DNA from: Chromohalobacter canadensis
GTDB taxonomy: Bacteria; Pseudomonadota; Gammaproteobacteria; Pseudomonadales; Halomonadaceae
DNA length: 64,000 bases
Reading direction: 5' to 3'
NCBI RefSeq assembly: GCF_034479555.1
Contig: NZ_CP140151.1
Span: forward strand, 2,108,001 to 2,172,000
Below, piece by piece: positions 46,551-56,623 of this stretch. A program made the translations under genes and the position numbers. The notes under the pieces are model-generated. The model searched no databases. It worked only from the letters and a program-made list of their open reading frames with translations, and was not told the origin of the DNA. The stretch's first letter is position 1. Every line of letters starts with the position of its first letter.

Positions 46551-49226
46551 TCACACGTCAAGTGTCTCGCGTAAGCGCTCGCGCAGTTGCGCCTGGCGGG
46601 CGGGGTCGGTGAGCGGTTCCCCGGCCTTGTCGGTGATGAAGAAGACGTCCTCGACGCGCTCGCCCAGGGTGGCGATCTTGGCCGCCGAGAGGGCGATGTC
46701 CTGCTCCATGAAAATGCGTCCGACGCGGGCGAGCAGGCCGGGGCGGTCGGGTGCGATGAGCTCGACGATGGTCCGAGCGTTGGCTTCGTCCTGCTCGATC
46801 ATTACCTGAGTCGGCACCTTGAAGTGCTTGAGCTGGCGCGAGGTATGGCGAGTGACGATGCGCGGGTAGTCGGCCGGGTCGTCGAGTTCCTCCACCAGGT
46901 GATAGCGGATTTCCTCGAGACGCTGCGGATCGCGAATCGGCTCGCCCTCGTCGTCGAGTACGATGAAGGTGTTGAGCGTCCAGTCGTTGCTGGAGGTGGC
47001 GATGCGCGCGTCGTGGATCGACAGTCCCAGTTGTTCCATGGCGGCTGCGGTGGCGGCGAACAGGTCGTTGACCGAGCGGGTATGGATGAACACCTTGGTG
47101 CCGCCCTCGGCCATGTCCTCGGTGGGGGCGTTGGCGAGGATCAGCGGCAACTCCGAGGGTTGGTGATCGAGAATGCCCTGCGTCTGCCAGATGATCTCGC
47201 TGGGCGCGTACTGCAGGAAATAATCGTCGCCAAATGACGCCCACAAGGCGTCTGCGCTGGCGGCATCGATGCCCACCGTGCCGAGCAGGCCCCGGGCTTC
47301 TTCGCGCGACTCGCGGGCCCATTCGTCGCGGTCGATGACGTGGTCGAGGCCGCGCCGCAAGGCGCGCTTGGTTTCGGTATGCAATTGACGCAACAAGGCG
47401 GCGCGCCAGCCGTTCCACAGCGAGGGGTTGGTGGCGGTAATATCGGCCACGGTGAGTACGTATAGGTAGTTGAGATGGACCTCGTCACGCATCGCCAGCG
47501 CGAACTCATGGATGACGTCGGGATCGGAGATATCGCGCTTCTGGGCGGTCTTGGACATAAGCAGGTGATGTTCGACTAGCCAGGCCACGAGGCGCGTATC
47601 GCGCGCCGAGAGGCCATGACGCTCGCAGAAGGCGGTGGCGTCGACGGCACCGAGTTCGGAATGGTCGCCGCCGCGCCCCTTGCCGATATCGTGATAGAGC
47701 CCGGCGATCCACAGCAGTTCGAGCTTGGGCAACTGGTGAACCAGGGTCGCAGCGACGGGGAAGTCCTCGTGGCCTTCGGGTTCGCGGAAGCGTTGCACGA
47801 ATTTCAGCAGGCGCAATGTGTGGGCGTCGACGGTATATAGATGGAACAGGTCGTGCTGCATCAGTCCCACGGCCTGACCGAACTCGGGCAGGTACTTGCC
47901 GAGGATCCCGTAACGGTTCATGCGCCGCAGTTGGCGCGGAATGTTGCCTCCGCTGCGCAGCAGTTCCATGAACAGGCTCTGATGGCGCAGGTCGTCGCGA
48001 AAGCTCTCGTCGATCAGGTGGCGATGGTCACGTATCAGACGAATGGTTTCGGCACGCACGCCCTCGATCTCGGGGTGCTGGGCCATCAACAGGAACAGCT
48101 CGAGCAGGGCGCCGGGGCGGTGGCGAAACACGTTGGCGTGACGCACCTGGATATAGCCGCCGAGAATCTCGAAGCGCGCGTTGAGAGGCGTGATGTCCGG
48201 TGCCTCGTGGGCGCGCAGGATGACCTCGTCGAAGTGCTGAAGCAGCATGTCGTTGAGCCCGGCCAGTGCGGTGACATGGCGATAGTAGCGCTTCATGAAT
48301 TGTTCGATGGCGAGGCGCTCCGGCGTGTCGCGATAACCGAACAGCTCGGCGATGGCGCGCTGATGGTCGAACAGCAGTCGGTCCTCGGCGCGGCCATTGA
48401 GCATGTGCAGCGCATAGCGCACCTGCCACAAGAAGGATTGGCCCTGGCTGAGAATGCGCAACTCGGCGTCGTTCATGAAGCCTTGAGCGACGACATCCTC
48501 GTAGCGCAGCTCACCGAAGTGGCGCTTGGCCACCCAGCCGATCATCTGGATGTCGCGTAGTCCACCCGGCGAGCTCTTGATGTTGGGCTCGAGGTGGTAC
48601 TCGGAGTTGTTGTAGCGGTAGTGACGGGCGATTTGTTCCTGCCACTTGGCCTCGAAGAAGGCATCGCTCGGCCACATCGACTCACTGGAGAGGCACTTGC
48701 GCATCGTCTCGCGCAGGTGCTCGGGGCCGGCGAGGGTGCGCGATTCCAGCAGATTGGTGATGACCGTGAGGTCCGCGTGCGCCTCGCGCTCGCAATCGGC
48801 CAGCGAGCGTACGCTATGGCCGATTTCCAGACCGATATCCCAAAGGAAGGTGATGAAGCCGGTCAGGCCTTCGCGGTAGGGGGTGTCGTCATCGTGCTCA
48901 AGCAGCAGTAACAGGTCGATGTCGGAATGCGGGTGCAGCTCGCCACGACCGTAGCCGCCGACGGCGAGCAGTGCGATCCCATCATCGGGCCATTCATAGC
49001 GTTCCCAGGCGATGCCCAGCAGCTGATCCAGGCACCAGGCTCGGCCATGGACCAGGTCGCGAATGTCGCTGCCGGCTTGAAAGCGTGCGTCCAGGCGCGC
49101 TTGCAACTCGCGTAACGCGTCCTTGAACACGGCGATTGGCGTGCGACTGGTGGCTAGCGCTTCGCGGAAGGCGGACGCGTCGAACAGCGTCTCGTCGGGC
49201 ACGAAGCGATAGTGATGAAGCAGCAT
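46551..49226 (-). CDS. glnD: Bifunctional uridylyltransferase/uridylyl-removing enzyme GlnD
   Basis: The 891-residue nitrogen sensor modifies PII protein according to glutamine. It has the nucleotidyltransferase motif GGYGRGELHPHSDIDLLLLL (about 90-109), a GlnD-type middle domain, the HD domain with GLYHDIGKGRGGDHSELG (about 508-525) for de-uridylylation, and two C-terminal ACT domains (about 705-890) that sense glutamine. Full length and intact. It lies directly after map on the same strand. Confidence 0.95.
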   Translation of the reverse strand: MLLHHYRFVPDETLFDASAFREALATSRTPIAVFKDALRELQARLDARFQAGSDIRDLVHGRAWCLDQLLGIAWERYEWPDDGIALLAVGGYGRGELHPHSDIDLLLLLEHDDDTPYREGLTGFITFLWDIGLEIGHSVRSLADCEREAHADLTVITNLLESRTLAGPEHLRETMRKCLSSESMWPSDAFFEAKWQEQIARHYRYNNSEYHLEPNIKSSPGGLRDIQMIGWVAKRHFGELRYEDVVAQGFMNDAELRILSQGQSFLWQVRYALHMLNGRAEDRLLFDHQRAIAELFGYRDTPERLAIEQFMKRYYRHVTALAGLNDMLLQHFDEVILRAHEAPDITPLNARFEILGGYIQVRHANVFRHRPGALLELFLLMAQHPEIEGVRAETIRLIRDHRHLIDESFRDDLRHQSLFMELLRSGGNIPRQLRRMNRYGILGKYLPEFGQAVGLMQHDLFHLYTVDAHTLRLLKFVQRFREPEGHEDFPVAATLVHQLPKLELLWIAGLYHDIGKGRGGDHSELGAVDATAFCERHGLSARDTRLVAWLVEHHLLMSKTAQKRDISDPDVIHEFALAMRDEVHLNYLYVLTVADITATNPSLWNGWRAALLRQLHTETKRALRRGLDHVIDRDEWARESREEARGLLGTVGIDAASADALWASFGDDYFLQYAPSEIIWQTQGILDHQPSELPLILANAPTEDMAEGGTKVFIHTRSVNDLFAATAAAMEQLGLSIHDARIATSSNDWTLNTFIVLDDEGEPIRDPQRLEEIRYHLVEELDDPADYPRIVTRHTSRQLKHFKVPTQVMIEQDEANARTIVELIAPDRPGLLARVGRIFMEQDIALSAAKIATLGERVEDVFFITDKAGEPLTDPARQAQLRERLRETLDV

Positions 49227-49284
49227 TCGCGTGGCACTCCTGTTCGCGCGTTACGTCGTCGGGTAACCGGTTGAGCGGCGGCGT

Positions 49285-50076
49285 TTACGCCTCGAGGAAG
49301 CTGAAGTCCTCGTCACTGCGCGCGGTGAGCACCTCGACGCCGGTCGCGGTGACCAGCAGCGTGTGTTCCCACTGGGCCGACAAGCTCTTGTCCTTGGTCA
49401 CCGCCGTCCAGCCGTCGCGCAGCACCTTGGTGCGATAGTCGCCGACATTGATCATGGGCTCTATGGTAAAGCACATGCCTTCAGCCAGCGCGATATCGGC
49501 ATTGGGCTCGTAACCGTCGTAATGCAGGAATTGCGGGTCTTCGTGGAAGCCGGCGCCGATGCCGTGGCCGCAGAAATCGCGCACCACCGAATAGCCGTTG
49601 CCCTCGGCGTGCTGCTGGATCGTGCGCGCCAACTCGGAGAGGTGTACGCCGGGGCGCACCTGGGCGATACTCTTGTACAGGCATTCTTGGGTAATGCGGG
49701 CCAGGCGGCCACCCTGAATGCTGTTGCCGACCACGAACATCATGCTGGAATCGCCGTGATAGCCATCGGTGGTTTTTACGGTGATATCGAGGTTCATGAT
49801 GTCGCCGTTCTTGAGCTTCTTGGCGAAATCGGGCATGCCGTGGCAGACGACATGGTTGATCGAGGTGCAGGTGGCGTAGGGAAAGCCGTGATAGTTGAGC
49901 GGCGCGGGCGTGGAGCCCAGCTCGTCCACGATGTATTCGTGGCACAGCCGGTCGATCTCGCCGGTGCTGATGCCGGCCACTACATGTGGCGTGATCATTT
50001 CCAGTACCGAAGCGGCCTGGCGACCGGCTTCGCGCATTTTTTCGATTTCGTCGGCGGTTTTAATGGGAATGTTCAT
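49285..50076 (-). CDS. map: Methionine aminopeptidase, type I
   Basis: The 263-residue enzyme removes the initiator methionine. Metal and substrate residues are seen in CHGMPDFAKKLKNGDIMNLD, GYHGDSSMMF, FCGHGIGAGFHEDPQ and FTIEPMINVGD. It is divergent from rpsB, as in most gammaproteobacteria, and heads the unit map-glnD-dapC. Confidence 0.95.
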   Translation of the reverse strand: MNIPIKTADEIEKMREAGRQAASVLEMITPHVVAGISTGEIDRLCHEYIVDELGSTPAPLNYHGFPYATCTSINHVVCHGMPDFAKKLKNGDIMNLDITVKTTDGYHGDSSMMFVVGNSIQGGRLARITQECLYKSIAQVRPGVHLSELARTIQQHAEGNGYSVVRDFCGHGIGAGFHEDPQFLHYDGYEPNADIALAEGMCFTIEPMINVGDYRTKVLRDGWTAVTKDKSLSAQWEHTLLVTATGVEVLTARSDEDFSFLEA

Positions 50077-50205
50077 GCGATCTCGAATTCGGAGGGTTCG
50101 GGTCTGGCGTCGGGGTGGCTCCTGGCCTATAGTCTCGGCGCCCGACGAGGGCGCGCGAGATGCACCATACGGGCGTCTCGTAAGGCGTGGCGGACCAGGG
50201 GCGAC

Positions 50206-50234
50206 TTCATCTTGGAATCGATCTATGGTATAAA
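50206..50234 (+). promoter_or_regulatory. Probable rpsB-tsf promoter
   Basis: TATAAA at 50229-50234 is followed by a GC-rich discriminator GCCGCGCGCC, as in stringently controlled ribosomal promoters. The -35 region at 17 bases distance (TTCATC) is weak. Start would be near 50241, leaving a leader of nearly 200 bases. Confidence 0.5.
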
Positions 50235-50240
50235 GCCGCG

Positions 50241-50437
50241 CGCCTTACTGCAATCGCCGCCTAGCGCGTTCAGTTAGATCGACGCATTGGCGTGGCGCGG
50301 CAAGCGGGCGAGAAATGATAACGCCTTGAAAACACACATGCACCGTCACATGGTCCCGGGTGCCGGGGCGACGTTCGATGTCGTCGTGGTCGGATCCATG
50401 GGGTGCATGGAGGCCTAACCCGATTCAGGAGTCATCC
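50241..50437 (+). promoter_or_regulatory. rpsB mRNA leader, possible S2 autoregulatory element
   Basis: Long, gene-free leader with stem-loops such as CGACG/CGTCG (around 50369-50387) and TCCATG-GGGTG-CATGGA (50395-50411) just before the ribosome binding site CAGGAG. Gammaproteobacterial rpsB messages are known to be autoregulated by S2 through their leader; I infer, but cannot prove, the same here. Confidence 0.4.
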
Positions 50438-51184
50438 ATGGCACAAGTCAATATGCGTGACCTGCTCAAGGCAGGCGCTCACTTCGGTCACCAGACCCGT
50501 TACTGGAACCCGAAGATGAGCAAGTACATCTTCGGTGCACGCAACAAGATTCACATCATCAACCTCGAGCACACGCTGCCGGCGCTGAACGACGCGCTCG
50601 CCGTCGTCGAGAAGATGGTGGCTTCCAACAACAAGGTCCTGTTCGTCGGCACCAAGCGTGCTGCCAGCAAGATCGTCAAGGAAGAGGCCCGTCGTGCCGG
50701 TCAGCCGTTCGTCAACCATCGTTGGTTGGGCGGTATGCTGACGAACTTCAAGACCATTCGCGTGTCGATCAAGCGTCTGCGCGAACTTGAAGCCATGCAC
50801 GAAGACGGCACGTTCGAGAAGCTGACCAAGAAAGAAGTCCTGATGGCGACCCGCGAGCAAGACAAGCTCGAGCGCAGCGTCGGCGGTATCAAGGACATGG
50901 GCGGCCTCCCCGACGCGCTGTTCGTGATCGACGTTGACCACGAGCGTATCGCGATCAACGAAGCCAATAAGTTGGGCATTCCGGTCATCGGTGTCGTCGA
51001 TACCAACTCCAATCCGGACGGTGTCGACTACGTGATCCCGGGCAACGACGACTCCATTCGCGCCCTTCAGATCTACACTCAGGCCGTCGCCGACGCCTGT
51101 GTGCAGGCCAAAGGCAACAGCGCTAGCGAGTTCGTCGAAGTGACCGACGAGGCAAGCGAAGCGAACGAAGCCGCCGCCGAGTGA
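50438..51184 (+). CDS. rpsB: 30S ribosomal protein S2
   Basis: The 248-residue protein has the full S2 sequence: [55 protein letters not shown] and [20 protein letters not shown]. The ATG at 50438 has a CAGGAG ribosome binding site; the longer in-frame ORF is not used. Followed by an attenuating hairpin and tsf, as in E. coli. Confidence 0.97.
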   Translation: MAQVNMRDLLKAGAHFGHQTRYWNPKMSKYIFGARNKIHIINLEHTLPALNDALAVVEKMVASNNKVLFVGTKRAASKIVKEEARRAGQPFVNHRWLGGMLTNFKTIRVSIKRLRELEAMHEDGTFEKLTKKEVLMATREQDKLERSVGGIKDMGGLPDALFVIDVDHERIAINEANKLGIPVIGVVDTNSNPDGVDYVIPGNDDSIRALQIYTQAVADACVQAKGNSASEFVEVTDEASEANEAAAE

Positions 51185-51262
51185 TGGTGGCGGGTCCGTG
51201 CTGACGCTCGCACGCGAGCGACGAGACATAAAGCAGCCCGTGAAGGCGGCGCAGCACGGACC

Positions 51263-51287
51263 AAAAGGGGGCTACAAGCCCCCTTTT
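51263..51287 (+). terminator. Attenuator/terminator between rpsB and tsf
   Basis: A perfect 10-bp stem AAAAGGGGGC / GCCCCCTTTT with loop TACAA ends in TTTT. It probably lowers tsf expression relative to rpsB. The gap 51185-51450 holds no gene. Confidence 0.75.
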
Positions 51288-51450
51288 CACCGTCCGGATG
51301 CAAGGGCGGTGAACCCTGAAGGAATTCTTCATTCAAAGGAGATGCTGGTCGCACGTCGCGCGTGCATGTCACGCCAAGTCACGCTCAAGCCGTGCCGGCG
51401 ACGAGGCAGCGTTTCCACCAGACGTCGAACCACATTCAGAGGTATTTACC

Positions 51451-52320
51451 ATGGCAGCTATCAGCGCATCTCTGGTCAAGGAACTGCGCGAGCGCACCGG
51501 CCTCGGCATGATGGAGTGCAAGAAAGCTCTGACCGAAGCTGACGGTGACATCGAAACCGCCATCGAAAATCTGCGCAAGAACTCCGGCCTTAAAGCAGCC
51601 AAGAAAGCCGATCGTACGGCAGCCGAAGGGGCCGTGGTGACGCGTGTCGCCGACGACGGTTCTTACGGTGTGATGCTCGAGGTCAACTCCGAGACCGATT
51701 TCGTGGCGCGCGATGATAACTTCACCGCTTTCGCCGACCAGGTCGTCGCCAAGGTGTTCGAAACCAAGAGCGAAGACGTGGCGAGCCTGATGGAAGGTGG
51801 GCTGGAAGACGCGCGTCAACAGCTGGTGCAGAAGATCGGCGAAAACATCAGCGTGCGTCGCGCAGTGGTCGTCGATGCCCCGGAAGGTGGTGTCGTGGGT
51901 GCCTATGTGCACGGTAGCCGTATCGGCGTGCTGACCGTTCTCAGTGCCGGCAACGCCGATGTGGCCAAAGACATTGCCATGCACGTGGCGGCAATCAATC
52001 CGAGTGCTGCGCATCCGGAAGAAATGCCCCAGGCAGAGCTGGATAGCGAAAAGGCGATTATCCTGGCGCAGCCGGACATGGCCGGCAAGCCGGCGGAAAT
52101 CGCCGAGAAGATGGTTCAGGGCCGCCTGAAGAAGTACCTGGCCGAAAATAGCCTGACTCAGCAGCCTTTCGTCAAGGACCCCAACCAGACCGTGGCCGAA
52201 TACGTGAAGGCTGCGGGTGGCGAAGTGGTCAGCTTTACCCGCTTCGAAGTGGGTGAAGGCATCGAGAAGGAAGAAGTCGACTTCGCTCAGGAAGTCAAGG
52301 ATCAGGCGCGTCGCAGCTAA
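51451..52320 (+). CDS. tsf: Translation elongation factor Ts
   Basis: The 289-residue nucleotide-exchange factor for EF-Tu has the signature [16 protein letters not shown] near the N-terminus and [14 protein letters not shown] (about 79-92). Full length. A hairpin GGCGTGCGC-GGTT-GCGCACGCC (52346-52367) follows its stop codon, before pyrH. Confidence 0.96.
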   Translation: MAAISASLVKELRERTGLGMMECKKALTEADGDIETAIENLRKNSGLKAAKKADRTAAEGAVVTRVADDGSYGVMLEVNSETDFVARDDNFTAFADQVVAKVFETKSEDVASLMEGGLEDARQQLVQKIGENISVRRAVVVDAPEGGVVGAYVHGSRIGVLTVLSAGNADVAKDIAMHVAAINPSAAHPEEMPQAELDSEKAIILAQPDMAGKPAEIAEKMVQGRLKKYLAENSLTQQPFVKDPNQTVAEYVKAAGGEVVSFTRFEVGEGIEKEEVDFAQEVKDQARRS

Positions 52321-52345
52321 GCTGCCATGTGCCTGTGTTGTCGTT

Positions 52346-52367
52346 GGCGTGCGCGGTTGCGCACGCC
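52346..52367 (+). repeat. Strong hairpin between tsf and pyrH
   Basis: Nine perfect base pairs with a GGTT loop, followed only by TTCGCG, so it is not a classic terminator. It may stabilise the tsf message or weakly attenuate. Confidence 0.5.
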
Positions 52368-52444
52368 TTCGCGTATCCGGCCGTTGCCTGGCCGAGCTGT
52401 TCCTACCCACGCCGATACAGTCCGCTGAGACGAGGAGAGTCCGA

Positions 52445-53206
52445 ATGTCTGTTCCCACCGATCGTAACGCCGCTTCCCCAGAGCGTAACGAGAAGTCGAA
52501 GTACAAGCGCATTCTGTTGAAACTGTCCGGTGAAGCTCTGACGGGCGAGCACGAATTCGGAATCGATCCCAAGGTACTCGACCGTATGGCGCTGGAAATT
52601 GGCCAATTGGTCGGAATCGGGGTCCAGGTGGGGATCGTGGTCGGCGGTGGTAACTTGTTCCGTGGGGCGGCGCTACACGCGGCGGGTATGGAACGTGTCA
52701 CTGGTGATCACATGGGCATGCTGGCGACCGTGATGAATGCTTTGGCGATGCGTGACGCCCTGGAGCGTTCCAATATTCGCTCGCGGGTGATGTCGGCGAT
52801 TCCCATGAGCGGCGTCGTCGAGCATTACGATCGGCGTACCGCCATCCGTTACCTGACGTCGGGTGATGTGGTGATTTTCTCCGCGGGGACCGGTAATCCA
52901 TTCTTCACTACCGACTCGGCGGCCTGTCTGCGCGGCATCGAGATCGATGCCAATGTGGTGCTCAAGGCCACCAAGGTGGATGGTGTTTACAATAAGGATC
53001 CGGTCAAGCACAGCGATGCCGCCAAGTACGAACGTCTTTCCTACGACGACGTGCTCGATCAGAAGCTCGGCGTGATGGATTTGACCGCTATCTGCTTGGT
53101 GCGGGACCATGACATGCCGGTGCGCGTGTTCGATATGACCAAGCCGGGGGCCTTGCTCAACCTTGTGGTTGGGGGCAAGGAAGGAACGCTGGTAGATAGA
53201 GGCTGA
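52445..53206 (+). CDS. pyrH: Uridylate kinase
   Basis: The 253-residue UMP kinase of the amino-acid kinase fold: [57 protein letters not shown] and [15 protein letters not shown]. It phosphorylates UMP to UDP. Start at 52445 follows ACGAGGAGAGTCCGA. The family usually lacks the 20-residue N-terminal extension seen here before KYKRILLK. Confidence 0.95.
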   Translation: MSVPTDRNAASPERNEKSKYKRILLKLSGEALTGEHEFGIDPKVLDRMALEIGQLVGIGVQVGIVVGGGNLFRGAALHAAGMERVTGDHMGMLATVMNALAMRDALERSNIRSRVMSAIPMSGVVEHYDRRTAIRYLTSGDVVIFSAGTGNPFFTTDSAACLRGIEIDANVVLKATKVDGVYNKDPVKHSDAAKYERLSYDDVLDQKLGVMDLTAICLVRDHDMPVRVFDMTKPGALLNLVVGGKEGTLVDRG

Positions 53207-53210
53207 AACA

Positions 53211-53768
53211 GTGATCAACGATATCAAGAAAGACGCCGACGCGCGCATGAAGAAAAGCGTCGAGGCGCTTAACGCCAATTTTCACAAGATCCGCACCGGG
53301 CGCGCGCATCCCAGCCTGCTGGATGCGGTGCACGTGAATTACTACGGTGCTGACATGCCGCTCAACCAGGTGGCGAGCGTCAATGTGGAAGACGCGCGAA
53401 CCCTGGCGGTCGTGCCGTGGGAAAAGAGCATGGTGCCTAAGGTCGAGAAGGCCATCATGACCTCCGATCTGGGCCTCAATCCCGCCGCTGCGGGAAACGT
53501 GATTCGCGTGCCTTTGCCGCCACTGACCGAGGAAACGCGCCGCAATTATATCAAGCAGGCGCGTGGCGAGGCGGAAAACGCGCGAGTCGCGATCCGCAAC
53601 GTGCGGCGTGATGCCAACGGTGATCTCAAGGCACTCCTCAAGGAGAAAGCGGTCACTGAAGACGATGAACATCACGCCATCGATGAGATCCAGAAGATGA
53701 CCGACAAGTATGTCGCCGAAATCGACAAGCTTCTGGAAACCAAGGAACATGACCTCCTGCAGGTCTGA
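53211..53768 (+). CDS. frr: Ribosome recycling factor
   Basis: The 185-residue three-helix/beta-sandwich protein begins [20 protein letters not shown] with a GTG start four bases after the pyrH stop. [17 protein letters not shown] and the C-terminal [16 protein letters not shown] are family hallmarks. It splits post-termination ribosomes with EF-G. Confidence 0.96.
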   Translation: MINDIKKDADARMKKSVEALNANFHKIRTGRAHPSLLDAVHVNYYGADMPLNQVASVNVEDARTLAVVPWEKSMVPKVEKAIMTSDLGLNPAAAGNVIRVPLPPLTEETRRNYIKQARGEAENARVAIRNVRRDANGDLKALLKEKAVTEDDEHHAIDEIQKMTDKYVAEIDKLLETKEHDLLQV

Positions 53769-53818
53769 GAGGTGACCGTCGGGACGCGCTCCCGTCGATC
53801 TCCATGATACGGGATCCC

Positions 53819-54577
53819 ATGACCTCACAGCCGTTTTCTCCCTCCCGTGCGGGCGAGCTGCCGCGCCACGTGGCGGTCATCATGGATGGTAACAATCGCT
53901 GGGCGCGCGCACGTGGACTGTCTGGCATCCGTGGTCATCGCGCGGGTGTAGAGTCGGTGCGCGCGGTGATTCGTCGCGCCGCCGAGCGAGGCGTCGACAC
54001 GCTCACCTTGTTCGCCTTCTCCAGCGAGAACTGGAAACGCCCCGCCTCCGAAGTTGATGCGTTGATGGAGCTGTTCCTGATTGCGCTCAAGCGCGAGGTC
54101 AAAAAGCTCCATAGCCACGGTATCCGCCTGTCGGTGATCGGCCAGCGCGAGGAGTTTTCCACGTCCATCCAGCAATACATCGAACGGGCCGAGGCCATGA
54201 CCCGCGACAATCAAGGGCTTCATCTGGTGGTCGCTGCCAATTATGGCGGCCGCTGGGATATTACCAGTGCCGCGCGACGGTTAGCGCAGCGGGTCTCGGC
54301 CGGGGAGTTGTCGCCCGACGCCATCGACGAAGAAACGCTGGGGACCGAAATCAGCCTGGCCGACGAAGCCCCGGTCGACCTGTGCATCCGTACCAGCGGT
54401 GAGCAGCGGATTTCCAACTTCTTGTTGTGGCAACTAGCCTACGCGGAATTCTATTTCACCCCTGAGCTGTGGCCGGATTTCGGTGCCGAGGCGTTCGATG
54501 CCGCGCTGGACGCCTACGGAGAGCGTCAGCGCCGTTTCGGCATGTCCCAAGAACAAGTCGAGGCGCATGGTGCTTAG
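53819..54577 (+). CDS. uppS: Undecaprenyl diphosphate synthase (UPP synthase)
   Basis: The roughly 252-residue cis-prenyltransferase makes the C55 lipid carrier for cell-wall synthesis. RHVAVIMDGNNRWARARGL holds the catalytic Asp; FAFSSENWKRP and DLCIRTSGEQRISNFLLWQ bind substrate. The ATG at 53819 (MTSQPF) is chosen; an ATG five codons earlier (53804) is also possible. The stop overlaps the cdsA start by 11 bases. Confidence 0.94.
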   Translation: MTSQPFSPSRAGELPRHVAVIMDGNNRWARARGLSGIRGHRAGVESVRAVIRRAAERGVDTLTLFAFSSENWKRPASEVDALMELFLIALKREVKKLHSHGIRLSVIGQREEFSTSIQQYIERAEAMTRDNQGLHLVVAANYGGRWDITSAARRLAQRVSAGELSPDAIDEETLGTEISLADEAPVDLCIRTSGEQRISNFLLWQLAYAEFYFTPELWPDFGAEAFDAALDAYGERQRRFGMSQEQVEAHGA

Positions 54578-55370
54578 GCAACGTATCCTCACGGCGCTGG
54601 TCCTGGCGCCATTGGCACTGCTCGGCTTGTTTGGGCTCACCGGTCTTCCTTTTGCCTTGTTCACGGGCGCGATCGTGCTGATCGGCGCCTGGGAGTGGGC
54701 CAACCTGGCCGGTTTCGAGCGCCAGGTGTCGCGCCTGGCCTTTGCTGCGGCCTGTGCCGTGGCGATGCTCCTTTTATGGCTGAGCGATGCCGTGCATCAG
54801 CCTTGGCCTTTGTGGTTGGGTATGCTGGGCTGGCTGGCCAATCTCTATTGGGTGGTTCGCTATCCCCGGCAACACGAGCAATGGCAAGGTCGCGCGGTGC
54901 GCCTGGGCATGGGGCTGTGGGTGCTGTTACCGTGCTGGATCGGCTTCGTGCAATTGCGCGGCGACGGCGCAGCGTGGCTGCTGTTCGTGCTTTTGCTGGT
55001 CTGGGTTGCGGATGTCGGTGCCTACTTTGCGGGTCGTGCGTTCGGGCGCCGCAAACTGGCCGTACACGTTAGCCCCGGCAAGTCCTGGGAAGGCGTCTAT
55101 GGCGGTATGGCGGCGGTTGCGGTGCTGGCTCTGGTCTTCGCGCCGTGGCAGGGAGCGGCTGGCCGTGACGCACTGTGGATGATGGTCCTGGCGCTGCCGG
55201 TGGTACTGATGTCGGTGCTGGGCGATTTGTTCGAAAGCATGCTCAAGCGCCAACGCGGCTTGAAGGACTCAAGCCACCTGCTGCCCGGACATGGCGGCGT
55301 GCTCGATCGCATCGATAGTTTGACTGCCGCTATTCCGCTTTTCGTATTGTTGCGCCCATGGTTGGGCTGA
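54567..55370 (+). CDS. cdsA: Phosphatidate cytidylyltransferase (CDP-diglyceride synthase)
   Basis: The 267-residue membrane enzyme makes CDP-diacylglycerol from phosphatidate. It has seven to eight hydrophobic segments and the C-terminal signature SPGKSWEGVYGG then GDLFESMLKRQRGLKDSS and LPGHGGVLDRIDS. The start at 54567 (MVLRQRILTALVLAP) lies within the end of uppS. Confidence 0.93.
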   Translation: MVLRQRILTALVLAPLALLGLFGLTGLPFALFTGAIVLIGAWEWANLAGFERQVSRLAFAAACAVAMLLLWLSDAVHQPWPLWLGMLGWLANLYWVVRYPRQHEQWQGRAVRLGMGLWVLLPCWIGFVQLRGDGAAWLLFVLLLVWVADVGAYFAGRAFGRRKLAVHVSPGKSWEGVYGGMAAVAVLALVFAPWQGAAGRDALWMMVLALPVVLMSVLGDLFESMLKRQRGLKDSSHLLPGHGGVLDRIDSLTAAIPLFVLLRPWLG

Positions 55371-55378
55371 GGTGACGC

Positions 55379-56584
55379 ATGGAATATGCCGATTGTGCTC
55401 GGATACAAAGTGTGACCGTGCTTGGAGCCACCGGCTCCATCGGCAAGAGCACCCTCGATGTCATTGCCCGTCATCCCCAACGTTATCGGCTGCATGCCTT
55501 GACCGCCTACCGTTCGCGCGAAACGCTGCGCGATCAATGTTTGGTTCATCGCCCCGAGGTCGCGGTGCTCGGCGAGGAGCGCGACGCCGCTTGGTTGCGT
55601 GACGTCCTCGCCGAGGCCGGTATCGATACCCAGGTGCGCGCCGGCGAGGCGGCACTATCGGAAGTGGCCGGAAGCGCCGACAGCGACGTGGTAATGGCCG
55701 CCATCATGGGGGCGGCCGGCTTGATGCCGACGCTGGCTGCAGTGCGTGCCGGCAAGCGCGTCCTGCTCGCCAACAAGGAAGCCCTGGTGATGTCCGGCGC
55801 GCTGTTCATGGAGGCCGTGGAACGTCATGGCGCGGTCTTGTTGCCTATCGATTCTGAACATAATGCCATTTATCAGTGTCTACCCACGGAGCACCGTGGT
55901 GGGTTGGCACGCCAGGGCGTGACCCAGTTGTTGTTGACCGCTTCCGGAGGGCCATTTCGTGACTGGTCCCAGGCGCAATTGAAGGCGGTAACGCCGGATC
56001 AGGCGTGTGCGCATCCCAACTGGTCGATGGGGCGAAAGATCTCGGTGGATAGCGCCACCCTGATGAACAAGGGGCTTGAGCTGATCGAGGCATGCTGGTT
56101 GTTCGATGCGCGGCCGGAACAGATTCAGGTCGTGGTGCATCCGCAAAGCGTCGTTCACTCCATGGCCGCTTATAGTGACGGTTCGGTGATTGCGCAGTTG
56201 GGCAATCCCGATATGCGTACACCGATCGCCTATGGACTGGCCTGGCCCGAGCGCATCGATGCCGGCGTGGCGCCGTTGGACCTGTTTCAGGTGGCGCGGC
56301 TCGATTTCGAGGCGCCCGATGAAGCACGCTTCCCGTGTCTGCGTCTCGCCCGTGAGGCGATGGCGGCGGGCGGTACCGCCCCGGCCACGCTCAATGCCGC
56401 CAATGAAGTGGCGGTGGAGGCGTTTCTCGACGCACGGCTAGGGTTCGCGGATATTCCACGTGTCGTGGCGGCGGTCTGCGAGGCTTGCGAGGTACATTCG
56501 GCGCATGAGTTAAGCGCGGTGCTGGCTGCGGACGAGGCGGCGCGGCGCGAGGCCGAACGGCAATTGACGGGGTTCACGTCATGA
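55379..56584 (+). CDS. dxr: 1-deoxy-D-xylulose 5-phosphate reductoisomerase
   Basis: The 401-residue enzyme of the MEP isoprenoid pathway has the NADPH motif [18 protein letters not shown], the catalytic [22 protein letters not shown] and TASGGPFRD. It follows cdsA by eight bases. Together with uppS it places isoprenoid supply in this envelope cluster. Confidence 0.96.
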   Translation: MEYADCARIQSVTVLGATGSIGKSTLDVIARHPQRYRLHALTAYRSRETLRDQCLVHRPEVAVLGEERDAAWLRDVLAEAGIDTQVRAGEAALSEVAGSADSDVVMAAIMGAAGLMPTLAAVRAGKRVLLANKEALVMSGALFMEAVERHGAVLLPIDSEHNAIYQCLPTEHRGGLARQGVTQLLLTASGGPFRDWSQAQLKAVTPDQACAHPNWSMGRKISVDSATLMNKGLELIEACWLFDARPEQIQVVVHPQSVVHSMAAYSDGSVIAQLGNPDMRTPIAYGLAWPERIDAGVAPLDLFQVARLDFEAPDEARFPCLRLAREAMAAGGTAPATLNAANEVAVEAFLDARLGFADIPRVVAAVCEACEVHSAHELSAVLAADEAARREAERQLTGFTS

Positions 56585-56623
56585 TGCGCGGCGTTGGCAA
56601 GCCGCAGGAAGGAGGGCGACCCC

